Of a DNA stretch of 64,000 bases, positions 53,542 to 61,614 are shown one piece after another. Positions within the stretch are counted from its first letter, which is position 1. Each line of letters opens with the position of its first letter. Made by a program: the position numbers and the translations under genes. The notes under the pieces were generated by a model. The model saw only the letters and a list, made by a program, of their open reading frames with translations. It had not been told where the DNA came from and did not search any database. Source of the DNA: Streptomyces griseus subsp. griseus (GTDB lineage Bacteria > Actinomycetota > Actinomycetes > Streptomycetales > Streptomycetaceae); contig NZ_CP032543.1 in NCBI RefSeq assembly GCF_003610995.1, positions 6,200,001 to 6,264,000 of the forward strand, read 5' to 3'.

Positions 53542-55128
53542 TCAGGAGGGGGACGCGTACGCGGCCGTCGCGAGCGACCGTGCGTCCAGCGGGCGGTAGG
53601 GGACGCCCAGGGCGTCCAGTCGGGCGGTGTGGTGGCGCAGCCGCCCGACGAACCCCGGCCAGTCGCCGCGCCCGCCGGACCAGGAGCGGTCGGCCAGCGC
53701 GCAGAGCCGCGGGTAGCTGAGGTACTCGATCTCCTCGGGCGTGCGGACGTACTCCGTCCACAGCTGGGCCTGCGTCCCGAGGATCCGGTCCCGCTCCTCC
53801 GGCGACCACTCCGCGGGGGCGGGTTCGTAGTCGTGGACCGTGCGGAGAGTGACGGGATCGCCCGGCTGGGCCACGGGCTCGAAGGAGGCTTCGGACTGGA
53901 CGTAGTCGAGGTAGGTCGTCCGGTGGTAGGCGGCGACCACCCGGTGCCCGCGCCGTGCGGCGGCCCGGGCGTGGGAGGCATCGCGCCAGGCCATCACCGT
54001 GAAGTCCAGCGGGAGTTCGGTTCCGGACACCGCCCAGCCGACCGGTGTCCGCCCGTGCTCCACGAGGAACGCGCCGATCCGGCCCATGAACCAGCCGTGC
54101 AGCGCCGCCGGGTCCGCCAGCCCCTCGGCCGCCGCCCGCTCCCGGGCGGCCGGGCTGCTCTCCCATTCGGAGGTCGGGCACTCCTCACCGCCGATGTGGA
54201 TGTACGGGGACGGGAAGACGTCCATGACCTCCTCCAGCACCGCCCGGCAGAAGGCGAAGACCTCCTCGTGCACTCCGAGGATCGTCTCGCAGACGCCCCA
54301 GCGGTCCCACACCTCCAGCCGGCGCTCCGGATGGTTGCCCAGCTCCGGATAGGCCGCGAGGGCCGCCCGCACATGGCCGGGCATCTCGATCTCCGGCACG
54401 ACGGTGATGCCGCGCTCCGCCGCGTACCGCACGAGCCCGCGCAACTCGGCCTTGGTGTAGGCCCCTTCGTGAGGTGTCGAGTCGAACCGCGTTCGGCCCG
54501 GGCCCTCGGGGCCCCGCTGCGACCGGGCCCGCCGGGCTCCGACCGTGGTCAGCCTGGGGTAGGCGTCGACCGGCATCCGCCAGCCCTGGTCGTCGGTCAG
54601 GTGGAGGTGCAGGACGTTCAGCTTGTGCAGCGCCAACAGGTCCACGTACCGGAGCAGATAGTCCATCGGCCGGAAGTGCCGTGCCACGTCCAGCAGCGAA
54701 CCGCGCCAGGGCAGCTCCGGTATGTCGGTGATCTCCACGCACGGCAGCTCCCAGGAGCCGGAACCCCGCGCCCCGCCCGACAGCGCCTCGGCGGGCAGGA
54801 GTTGGCGGACGGTCTGGACGCCCCGGAGCAGCCCCGTCGGGTGGGCGGCGCGCAGCAGGAGCGCCTGCGGGCCGACCGTCAGGCCGTACCCCTCCTCGCC
54901 GAGGCCGCCGAGCTGCTCGTCCAGCGCGAGCACGATCCGGCCCTCCGGCGACGGGGCCAGCGGCAGCCCGGCGGCCGGGCCGACCAGGGAGCGCAGCAGG
55001 TCGGCCGCCGGTTCGGCGCCCGGGAGAGCGCGGACGGCGGTGTCGCGGTCGAGGGTGAGCCGGCCGCCCAGGGAGGACATCCTGCTGGGCCGGGGAAGGA
55101 GGGCGAGGTCGGGGCGCGATGCGGGCAC
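53542..55128 (-). CDS. GH20 beta-N-acetylhexosaminidase (DasD-like)
   Basis: A 528-residue glycosidase with no signal peptide, so probably cytoplasmic. GH20 marks are GLLDVARHFRPMDYLLRYVDLLALHKLNVLHLHLTDDQGWR around residues 140-185, VVPEIEMPGHVRAALAAYPEL, and the catalytic pair in YIHIGGEECPTSEW. Most GH20 enzymes read GGDE; here it is GGEE, keeping the general acid Glu but changing the stabilising Asp to Glu. It would split imported chitobiose-like disaccharides. It lies directly after the ABC permease genes, as DasD follows DasABC in other streptomycetes. Confidence 0.88.
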   Translation of the reverse strand: MPASRPDLALLPRPSRMSSLGGRLTLDRDTAVRALPGAEPAADLLRSLVGPAAGLPLAPSPEGRIVLALDEQLGGLGEEGYGLTVGPQALLLRAAHPTGLLRGVQTVRQLLPAEALSGGARGSGSWELPCVEITDIPELPWRGSLLDVARHFRPMDYLLRYVDLLALHKLNVLHLHLTDDQGWRMPVDAYPRLTTVGARRARSQRGPEGPGRTRFDSTPHEGAYTKAELRGLVRYAAERGITVVPEIEMPGHVRAALAAYPELGNHPERRLEVWDRWGVCETILGVHEEVFAFCRAVLEEVMDVFPSPYIHIGGEECPTSEWESSPAARERAAAEGLADPAALHGWFMGRIGAFLVEHGRTPVGWAVSGTELPLDFTVMAWRDASHARAAARRGHRVVAAYHRTTYLDYVQSEASFEPVAQPGDPVTLRTVHDYEPAPAEWSPEERDRILGTQAQLWTEYVRTPEEIEYLSYPRLCALADRSWSGGRGDWPGFVGRLRHHTARLDALGVPYRPLDARSLATAAYASPS

Positions 55129-55179
55129 GGGGTCTCCGGGTTCGGTTCGCGGGCTTACGGGGGTGGGCGGTCCGGCCTC

Positions 55180-56025
55180 TCAGCCCTTGACGGCACCGGC
55201 GGCGAAGCCGGAGGTCACATGGCGCTGGAGCAGCAGGAAGATCACCAGGGCGGGCAGCGCGAAGAGCGTGGATGCGGCCATCGTGGCGCCCCAGTCGGTG
55301 CCGAAGGTGTTCTGGAAGGACGACAGCCAGACCGGCAGGGTCCGGTTGTCCTGCTGCTTGATGATCAGGAAGTTGGCGTAGGCGAACTCGTTCCACGCCG
55401 TGATGAAGCCGAACAGCGAGGTCGCCATCAGCCCCGGCGCCAGCAGCGGCATCGCCACCCGCCAGAACGCCCCGGTCCGGGTGCAGCCGTCGACCTGGGC
55501 GGCCTCCTCCAGCTCCGGCGGGATCGTCCCGATGAAGCCCCGCAGCACCACGATGGTGAACGGCAGTGTGATCATGAAGTAGATCAGCGTCAGCGTCGGC
55601 AGCCGGTCCAGCATGCCGGTGTCCCGGGAGATGATGTAGACCGGGATGATCAGCGACTCCCAGGGCGCCATCTGCGCGATGAAGACCATCAGCATGAACT
55701 GCCGCCGGCCCTTCCACCGCATCCGGGCCACGGCGAACGCCGCGCCCAGCGCCACCAGCAGCGCGAGCAGGACCGCGCCCAGCGTGACGAGGATGCTGTT
55801 GCGCCAGAACAGCGCGAACCCGTCGGCGTCCACGGCCCGTTGGAAGTGGGTGAGGGTCCAGGTGTGCGGGAGGAGCTGCGGGTCGGCCGACTGGATGTCC
55901 TTGGACGGCTTGAACGCCGTGGAGATCATCCAGTACACCGGGAAGAGGCAGATGACGACGGTCACGGCGGCGGCGATGTTCAGCGGCAGGCGGCGCAGTC
56001 GGGGGCGTGCGGTACGGGCGTTCAC
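55180..56025 (-). CDS. ABC sugar transporter permease (DasC/MalG-like)
   Basis: A 281-residue permease with six hydrophobic helices. The EAA loop that contacts the ATPase is LEEAAQVDGCTRTGAFWRVAMPLLAPGL. GTG 56025 overlaps the stop of the first permease (GTGA). No ATPase gene is present here; in Streptomyces such systems share the MsiK ATPase encoded elsewhere. Downstream is the GH20 gene, separated by 51 bp. Confidence 0.9.
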   Translation of the reverse strand: MNARTARPRLRRLPLNIAAAVTVVICLFPVYWMISTAFKPSKDIQSADPQLLPHTWTLTHFQRAVDADGFALFWRNSILVTLGAVLLALLVALGAAFAVARMRWKGRRQFMLMVFIAQMAPWESLIIPVYIISRDTGMLDRLPTLTLIYFMITLPFTIVVLRGFIGTIPPELEEAAQVDGCTRTGAFWRVAMPLLAPGLMATSLFGFITAWNEFAYANFLIIKQQDNRTLPVWLSSFQNTFGTDWGATMAASTLFALPALVIFLLLQRHVTSGFAAGAVKG

Positions 56026-57002
56026 CGGGTCTCGTCCTCCTGGCGGAACATCTGGCGGAAGTAGAGGACGAGCACCCCGGACATCAGGACCACGGTGATC
56101 ATCGAGGCGGCCGAACCCAGGTCGTACCGCTGGCTGGAGAGGGCCGTCTGCACCGCGTAGACCGGCAGGATCGTGGTGGCGTCGCCCGGCCCGCCCCGGG
56201 TCATCACCCAGATCTGGACGAACGCCTTGAACGTCCAGATCACCTCCAGCGAGAAGACCAGCAGGAAGATCGGCCGGAGCATCGGGAAGGTCACCGAGCG
56301 GAAGATCCGCCCCGCCCCCGCCCCGTCCAGCCGCGCCGACTCGTACAGCTCCAGCGGCACGGTGGTCAGCGCGGAGTACAGGGTGATCGCGGCGAACGGC
56401 ACCGACTGCCAGACGATCAGCGTCACCAGGATGGCGAAGGCGGCGCTCCCGTTGGCGAACCACGGGTAGCGGTCGAAGGAGTCGAGGCCGATCGAGGTCA
56501 GCGCCCAGTTGACGATGCCGAACTCCGAGTGGAACAGCCACTGGAACACCGTGGTCGCCGCCACCACCGGCATCGCCCAGGCCAGCACCAGCGAGCAGAG
56601 CACCACCGTCCGGCCCACCCGCCGCAGCCGCTCCACCATCAGGGCGACCAGCGTGGCGATCACCATGATCAGGACGACGTTGACGGCCATGAACAGGAAG
56701 GTGCGGCGGACCACCTCCCAGAACCGCGGGTCCGACAGCAGTGTCCGGTAGTTCCGCAACCCGACGAACTCCGCGTCACCGCTGATCAGCTGGCGCAGCC
56801 GGAAGTCCTGGAAGGAGATCAGGACGGCCCGCGCCAGCGGATAGACCAGCAGATAGAGCATGCCGCCGACGGCGGGGGCGATCAGCGCGTACGGCCAGAG
56901 GCCGTGCGCCCGGCCCGCCGGCCCGGTGCGTGGGGCGGGGCGCGGGACCGGCCGCCGCCGGGGGGTGCGGGGTACGGGGGTCCGTTCGGCGACGACCGGC
57001 AC
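56022..57002 (-). CDS. ABC sugar transporter permease (DasB/MalF-like)
   Basis: A 326-residue permease with a basic, Pro-rich N-terminal tail and six hydrophobic helices. The EAA motif is LYESARLDGAGAGRIFRSVTFPMLRP. It starts at GTG 57002, 43 bp after the binding-protein gene, and overlaps the second permease by 4 bp. Together they form the membrane channel for an oligosaccharide. Confidence 0.9.
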   Translation of the reverse strand: MPVVAERTPVPRTPRRRPVPRPAPRTGPAGRAHGLWPYALIAPAVGGMLYLLVYPLARAVLISFQDFRLRQLISGDAEFVGLRNYRTLLSDPRFWEVVRRTFLFMAVNVVLIMVIATLVALMVERLRRVGRTVVLCSLVLAWAMPVVAATTVFQWLFHSEFGIVNWALTSIGLDSFDRYPWFANGSAAFAILVTLIVWQSVPFAAITLYSALTTVPLELYESARLDGAGAGRIFRSVTFPMLRPIFLLVFSLEVIWTFKAFVQIWVMTRGGPGDATTILPVYAVQTALSSQRYDLGSAASMITVVLMSGVLVLYFRQMFRQEDETR

Positions 57003-57045
57003 GGTACGCCTCCTTCCTGTGGCTGGTGATCGGGTGCGGGCCGGG

Positions 57046-58308
57046 TCAGGAACCGGCGTTCATGGCCCGGCTGATGTCCTGCGAGGCCTTCGCCGCCTCC
57101 TTGACCGGGTCGCGCCCGGTGAGCACGGCGGTCATGTAGTCCTTGATCGGGTTCTCCGCCTCGACCGCCGCCCATCCCGGGGTGTTGGGCGTGGCATGGC
57201 CGTTGGCGGCGCCGACCGCCATCGCCGCCGCCCCCGGGTCACCGGCCACGGCGGAGGCGAGCGAGGTGCGGTTCGGCACGTAGCTCATGGCGACGGCGAG
57301 CTTCTTCTGCCAGGCGTTGCCGGTCAGCTCCTTGATGAAGGTGACCGCCTCCTCGGGGTGGGCGGCGGCGGCCGGTACGACGAGGTCCGAGCCGCCGGTG
57401 AAGACCGCGCCGGGGGTGTCGGCCGTCTTGCCCGGGATGGGGAAGAAGGCGAGCTTGCCCTTGAGTCCGGGGTTCTTCTCCACGATGACGTTGGCCCCGC
57501 CGGGGGTGGAGATGACCTGGGCCACCTGCCCCTGCGCCATCACCTCGGCCTGCGGCGGATCGTCCTCGTCGGAGTCCTTGGGCCCCTTGCCGAGCGCCTG
57601 GAGCTCCTCGTAGAACGCCATACCGCGCAGGGCCTCGGGGGTGTCCAGCGCGCCGGACCACTTCCCCCCGGACTCGGTGGCGAGGTCGCCGCCCTCGTCC
57701 CAGATGAAGCCGGCCAGCGCGTACCACATCTGGCCGGGCAGGTAGATGCCCTGTGTACCGCCCGTGTTGAGCTTGGTCGTGGCGTCGATCCACTGCTCGC
57801 GGGTCTTGATCGCCTTCGCGTCGACGCCCGCCTTCTCGAAGAGGTCGGTGCGGTGGATGACCACCCGGTTGGCCGCGTAGTACGGGATGCCGTACTGCTT
57901 CCCCTCGTACGCCCCGGGCTCCGCCAGGCCGCTCAGCCAGTCCGCGCCGTTCAGCTCGTCCTTGCGGTCGCTGAGGTCGAGAAGCCCGCCGCTCTCGGCG
58001 TACTGCGCCACCTGGGTGTTGCCCGCCTCGATGACGTCCGGGGCGTCGTTGCTGGCCAGGGCGGCGGTGATCTTCTGGCCGATGCCGTCCCACTCCTGGA
58101 TCTGGATCTTCACATCGATCTCCGGGTGGCGCTTCGCGAAGTCGGCCGTGAACTCCTTCTGAAAGGTGTCCGAGACGCTGTCGCGCATCAGCCAGACGTC
58201 CACCCTCGTCCGCCCGTCCCCGCTCGCGGAGCCGGACGGCGAACTACAGGAACTGAGCGCGGCGGCCAGAACGAGCACGGACCCACCGGCAAGCAAGCGG
58301 TACTTCAC
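57046..58308 (-). CDS. ABC sugar-binding lipoprotein (DasA-like)
   Basis: A 420-residue extracytoplasmic solute-binding protein. The lipobox is LAAALSSC with Cys21 as the lipid anchor. The mature part follows the family 1 pattern (VDVWLMRDSVSDTFQKEFTADFAKRHPEIDVKIQIQEWDGIGQKITAALASNDAPDVIEAGN, located at about 36-97). It captures an oligosaccharide, probably N-acetylglucosamine-containing by its link to GH20 and a DasR-like regulator; glucan oligosaccharides are possible because of the GH16 gene. It is the first gene of the operon and divergent from the GntR gene. Confidence 0.92.
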   Translation of the reverse strand: MKYRLLAGGSVLVLAAALSSCSSPSGSASGDGRTRVDVWLMRDSVSDTFQKEFTADFAKRHPEIDVKIQIQEWDGIGQKITAALASNDAPDVIEAGNTQVAQYAESGGLLDLSDRKDELNGADWLSGLAEPGAYEGKQYGIPYYAANRVVIHRTDLFEKAGVDAKAIKTREQWIDATTKLNTGGTQGIYLPGQMWYALAGFIWDEGGDLATESGGKWSGALDTPEALRGMAFYEELQALGKGPKDSDEDDPPQAEVMAQGQVAQVISTPGGANVIVEKNPGLKGKLAFFPIPGKTADTPGAVFTGGSDLVVPAAAAHPEEAVTFIKELTGNAWQKKLAVAMSYVPNRTSLASAVAGDPGAAAMAVGAANGHATPNTPGWAAVEAENPIKDYMTAVLTGRDPVKEAAKASQDISRAMNAGS

Positions 58309-58363
58309 GGTTCACCTCGGAAAGCAGAACTGAGCCCGACCTGAGTCCGACCTGACCACCTGA

Positions 58364-58421
58364 CCAGTGATGTCCACTGGACAGCTCACCTCTCGATGGG
58401 GGTTGAAGGTGGCATAGACCA
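58364..58421 (-). promoter_or_regulatory. Candidate GntR/DasR-type operators at the ABC operon promoter
   Basis: TGGCATAGACCA (58410-58421; minus strand TGGTCTATGCCA) matches the DasR-responsive consensus TGGTCTAGACCA at 10 of 12 positions. Nearer the gene, CCAGTG-N5-CACTGG (58364-58380) and TGTCCACTGGACA (58371-58383) are overlapping palindromes. A TTGACG on the minus strand (58433-58428) may be the -35. Confidence 0.55.
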
Positions 58422-58510
58422 ATGAGGTCGTCAACCCCCTGCGTACAAAGGTGATTTGGTGATCCGTACGTAACATGCTCGCTCTGGCCGACCGCGGTAG
58501 GCGCTACACT

Positions 58511-58555
58511 TGGCCTGACCAGCAGGCCAGTTGGTCCGGCAGTCCGGTCAACTGG
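58511..58555 (+). promoter_or_regulatory. Palindromes ahead of the GntR gene
   Basis: TGGCCTG-N5-CAGGCCA (58511-58529) and CCAGTTG-N15-CAACTGG (58527-58555) lie 33-77 bp before the GntR start. Their TGG/CCA half-sites resemble those on the ABC side, so autoregulation by the GntR protein is likely. Confidence 0.5.
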
Positions 58556-58587
58556 TAAGGAAGGTGAATCCGTCGGGAGGGGAGCGC

Positions 58588-59427
58588 ATGGACACGGATG
58601 TGCCGGGGACGGTGCTCAAACGGGAGCGGACGCGCGATGCGGTCCTGGAGCTGATCGAGTCGCGCAGCCCCGGCGACGCGATCCCCTCGGAGCGGGCCCT
58701 GTGCTCCCTGCTGGGTGTGTCGCGGCCCACCGTGCGCGCGGCGGTCGACGAGCTGGTCGCCGCCGGGCTCCTGGTGCGCGAGCACGGCCGGGGGATGTTC
58801 GTCGCGCCCGCCAAGATCACCCAGGAGCTGGTGGCGGGGGACCGGTCGCTGGCCGTGCCGCAGGCGGCGGGCGCCTGGTCGAGTCGGCTGCTGGAGTTCA
58901 CCACCCTCCAGGCGGGGGCCCGGGTCGGCCGCAAGCTGCGGATGTCACCCGCCGCCGAGATCGTCTACGTGGCCCGGCTGCGGCTGGTCGACGGGGCGCC
59001 GATGGCCATCGAGCACCTGCACATCCGGGCCGGGCTGGTGCCCGGCCTCAGCGCGCAGGAGCTGGAGAGCGGGGATCTCTACGAGCACCTGCGCACCACC
59101 CATGACGTACACGTCCACGAGGCGGTCCAGGCGATCGAACCCACGGTCGTCACCCGCGCCGAGGCGAAGCTCCTCGACGTCCCCGAGCTCTCCCCGGCCC
59201 TGCTCTTCGAACGGCTGACCTCCGACACGGCCGGGCGGCCGGTGGAGTACGTCCACTCGCTCTACCGGGGCGACCGCTACCGGATCGTCTCCCGCCTCGC
59301 CCTCGGCCGGGCCGCCGAGGTCTTCCCGGACCGGGAGGGTCACCACCCGGGCATCCCGCCGGGCGACTTCGCGCACGGCGACGCGATCACCTCCTCGACC
59401 AGGGGAGACATCCAGACGGGGGCCTGA
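58588..59427 (+). CDS. GntR-family regulator, HutC/DasR-like
   Basis: A 279-residue regulator. The winged HTH (about 10-75) reads AVLELIESRSPGDAIPSERALCSLLGVSRPTVRAAVDELVAAGLLVREHGRGMFV at positions near 18-72. The UTRA effector domain follows (RKLRMSPAAEIVYVARLRLVDGAPMAIEHLHI ... SPALLFERLTSDTAGRPVEYVHSLYRGDRYRI). DasR, its best known relative, senses GlcN-6-P/GlcNAc-6-P. ATG 58588 has GGGAGGGGAG upstream. It is divergent from the das-like ABC operon with shared palindromes, so it probably represses it. It is probably a paralogue of the global DasR, not DasR itself; that is inferred. Confidence 0.88.
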   Translation: MDTDVPGTVLKRERTRDAVLELIESRSPGDAIPSERALCSLLGVSRPTVRAAVDELVAAGLLVREHGRGMFVAPAKITQELVAGDRSLAVPQAAGAWSSRLLEFTTLQAGARVGRKLRMSPAAEIVYVARLRLVDGAPMAIEHLHIRAGLVPGLSAQELESGDLYEHLRTTHDVHVHEAVQAIEPTVVTRAEAKLLDVPELSPALLFERLTSDTAGRPVEYVHSLYRGDRYRIVSRLALGRAAEVFPDREGHHPGIPPGDFAHGDAITSSTRGDIQTGA

Positions 59428-59549
59428 GCCGCACCCCCGGACAGCGTTGCGCAGAGTGCAACTCTGGTTGCACCTCTTGCCGTTGGCGGCTCGGCGGGCC
59501 AAGGTGGCGGCACATCCGAAGCGACCGATCCCCCCACGAGGTGCCTCGC

Positions 59550-60728
59550 ATGAACGCCGTACCCAACCCTGCCTCCGGGCGCCCGAGCGTCGGCCGCCGA
59601 AGCCTCCTCGGCGGCCTGCTCGCGGGAGCCGCCGCCCTGGTGGCCGCCCCCGCCCTCTCCGCGTCGGCCCACGCCGCCGCCCGGCCGGCCCCCGCCGCCA
59701 CCCGCCGCCTCCTCCTCGGCACCTACACCTCCGCCGAGGGCGGCGGCACCGGCATCGGCACCGCCACGTACGACACCGCCACCGGAGCGATGACCCCGGG
59801 GGCCGTGATCACCGGCGTCGAGAACCCCTCCTACCTGGCCCTCCACCCCTCCGGCTCCACCGTCTACGCCGTCGCCGAGCAGGACGCCGGCGCGGTCACC
59901 GCCGTGGCGCTCGCGCCGGACGGGACGTACGACGTGCTCGGCACCCGCCCCACCGGCGGCTCCGGCCCCACCCACCTCTCCGTCCACCCGTCCGGGGACT
60001 GGCTCCTCAGCGCGAACTACACCTCCGGCAGCGTCGCCGTGCACCCCATCGCGGCGGACGGCTCGCTCGGCGAGCGCACCGACCTGGTCACGCACAGCTC
60101 CCCGCCGCCCGGTCCCGGCCAGAGCGGGCCGCACGCCCACCAGATCGTCACCTCGCCCGACGGCGGCCACGTCCTCGCCGTCGACCTCGGCACCGACACG
60201 GTGTACACGTACCGACTCGACACCTCCGCCGGAACGCTCACCGAGGTCTCCCGCGCCGCCCTGGCCCCCGGCTCCGGCCCGCGCCACCTCACCTTCCACC
60301 CCGGCGGGCGCTCCGCCTATCTGGCCTGCGAGCTGGACAACACCACGGTCGTCTGCGCGTACGACCCCGGGAACGGAACCCTCACGCCCGGCCCCGGCCA
60401 GTCCACCGGGGCGGAGACCGGCTACCCGGCCCAGCTGGTCGTCACCGGCGACGGCTCGTACGCGTACCTCGCCAACCGGGGCCCCAACAGCCTCACCCGT
60501 TACGCGGTGGAGGACGGCGGAGCGGCCCTGCGACTGCTGGACACCGTGCCCGTCGGCGGGGACTGGCCGCGCCAGCTCGCCCTGTCCCCGGACAGCTCCC
60601 TGCTCTTCGCCGCCAACCAGCGCTCCGCCACCGTCACCGCCTTCCGGGTGGGCGACGACGGCTCCCTGGCCTCGGCGGGCGACGCGCTCCCGGCGCCGGT
60701 CGCGGTCTGCGTCCTGCCGCTGCCGTGA
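59550..60728 (+). CDS. Tat-exported lactonase-family (YbhE-like) beta-propeller protein
   Basis: A 392-residue seven-bladed propeller of the lactonase (6-phosphogluconolactonase YbhE-like) family. A twin-arginine signal (VGRRSLLGGLLAGAAALVAAP) is followed by LLLGTYTS, ENPSYLALHPSG, GPTHLSVHPSGDWLLSANYTSGSV, GPHAHQIVTSPDG, GPRHLTFHPGGRSAY and WPRQLALSPDSSLLFAANQ. These His-Pro and His-Gln repeats are family hallmarks. Export argues for an extracellular sugar lactone or similar substrate. ATG 59550 is chosen since GAGG lies 9 nt upstream; GTG 59541 would be too close. Confidence 0.85.
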   Translation: MNAVPNPASGRPSVGRRSLLGGLLAGAAALVAAPALSASAHAAARPAPAATRRLLLGTYTSAEGGGTGIGTATYDTATGAMTPGAVITGVENPSYLALHPSGSTVYAVAEQDAGAVTAVALAPDGTYDVLGTRPTGGSGPTHLSVHPSGDWLLSANYTSGSVAVHPIAADGSLGERTDLVTHSSPPPGPGQSGPHAHQIVTSPDGGHVLAVDLGTDTVYTYRLDTSAGTLTEVSRAALAPGSGPRHLTFHPGGRSAYLACELDNTTVVCAYDPGNGTLTPGPGQSTGAETGYPAQLVVTGDGSYAYLANRGPNSLTRYAVEDGGAALRLLDTVPVGGDWPRQLALSPDSSLLFAANQRSATVTAFRVGDDGSLASAGDALPAPVAVCVLPLP

Positions 60729-60812
60729 CGCCCGGGGCGGGTCCGTTCCAGCGGTTACAGTCGTGCCCCGGCCGCGCGCCCGCACCCGCGGCGAGGACAT
60801 CAGGGAGGCACA

Positions 60813-61064
60813 GTGCGCTTGAGGGTGGAATTCACCACCGAGCCCTTCGATCTCGACGAGGCGCCCGCCCACGCGGTGGTGGCCCGTGAGGTGATCCAGA
60901 GCGCCGAACTCGACGCCGTGGACGTCGGGCCGTTCGGCAACACGGCGGAAGGGGGCGCGGGCGAGGTGCTCACCGCCGTGGACTCCCTGCTGCGCCGGGC
61001 CCTGGCCTCGGGTGCCACCCGGGTCTCGCTCCAGGTCAATGTGATCGGGGAGGAGGTACGGTGA
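60813..61064 (+). CDS. Small MTH1187/thiamine-binding-fold-like protein
   Basis: An 83-residue protein. The pattern VEFTTEPF...VGPFGNTAEGGAGEVLTAVDSLLRRALASGATRVSLQVNVI resembles the MTH1187/YkoF-like small beta-alpha-beta proteins, some of which bind thiamine. The ligand here is unknown. Its stop overlaps the start of the HTH regulator (GTGA at 61061-61064), so the two are coupled; the small protein could be a ligand sensor for the regulator. Thiamine diphosphate is the cofactor of Gcl in this pathway, but that link is only suggestive. Confidence 0.65.
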   Translation: MRLRVEFTTEPFDLDEAPAHAVVAREVIQSAELDAVDVGPFGNTAEGGAGEVLTAVDSLLRRALASGATRVSLQVNVIGEEVR

Positions 61065-61459
61065 CCGAATCCGCCGATCACTCTCCGGTCACCGTCGACC
61101 ACCCCTTCGTATCGGCCGTCAAACCGCTCGTCGACGCGATGGGCGCCGAGCTGCTCGGCCCCGACCAGGCCCAGCCGGACGATGTGGTGCTCGCGTGGGA
61201 GGGCCGGGACGTCATAGCCGTACGGCTGCCCCAGCTCTCCGACTCGTTGGACCACATCCTCGCCGCGCTGGAGCGGCGGCACGGGATGCCGCTCGCCGAC
61301 CTGGACCGGAAGGCCAAGCAGTCCGTCGTCCGGACCCTGGAGGCACGCGGTGCCTTCTCCGTACGACACGGGGTGGAGACCGTGGCCGGCGCCCTGGGCG
61401 TCTCCCGGTTCACCGTGTACAACTACCTGAACCGGGAACATTCGGCCAAGGGTGAGTAG
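61061..61459 (+). CDS. HTH protein (YheO/HTH_22-like) at head of urate operon
   Basis: A 132-residue protein. The C-terminal part LEARGAFSVRHGVETVAGALGVSRFTVYNYLN is a helix-turn-helix of the YheO/DauR type, preceded by a PAS-like region with VSAVKPLVDAMGAELLGPDQ. GTG 61061 overlaps the small protein upstream. It lies 155 bp ahead of the OHCU decarboxylase gene in the same direction and is a good candidate for the factor that binds the TCAACA-N3-TGTTGA element there and at katA. Streptomyces urate operons usually carry this gene, as far as I recall. Confidence 0.8.
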   Translation: MTESADHSPVTVDHPFVSAVKPLVDAMGAELLGPDQAQPDDVVLAWEGRDVIAVRLPQLSDSLDHILAALERRHGMPLADLDRKAKQSVVRTLEARGAFSVRHGVETVAGALGVSRFTVYNYLNREHSAKGE

Positions 61460-61526
61460 TTGGCCGAACGCACAGGAAAGCCGCTGTCCGGATGCCGGGA
61501 CGGCGGCTTTCTCCGTTCGCGAGATT

Positions 61527-61567
61527 TCAACAAAGTGTTGACGTCGTGTTGCGGAGGGCGTTAGCTA
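61527..61567 (+). promoter_or_regulatory. Urate operon promoter with TCAACA-N3-TGTTGA operator
   Basis: The palindrome TCAACAAAGTGTTGA (61527-61541) overlaps the -35 TTGACG (61538-61543). The -10 is TTAGCT (61561-61566, 17 bp) or TAGCTA (61562-61567, 18 bp). The same arrangement is found at katA. Confidence 0.65.
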
Positions 61568-61614
61568 TCCGCAGCCCGAACAACGCACAGCGAAAAACAG
61601 CCACGGAGGCTCCC

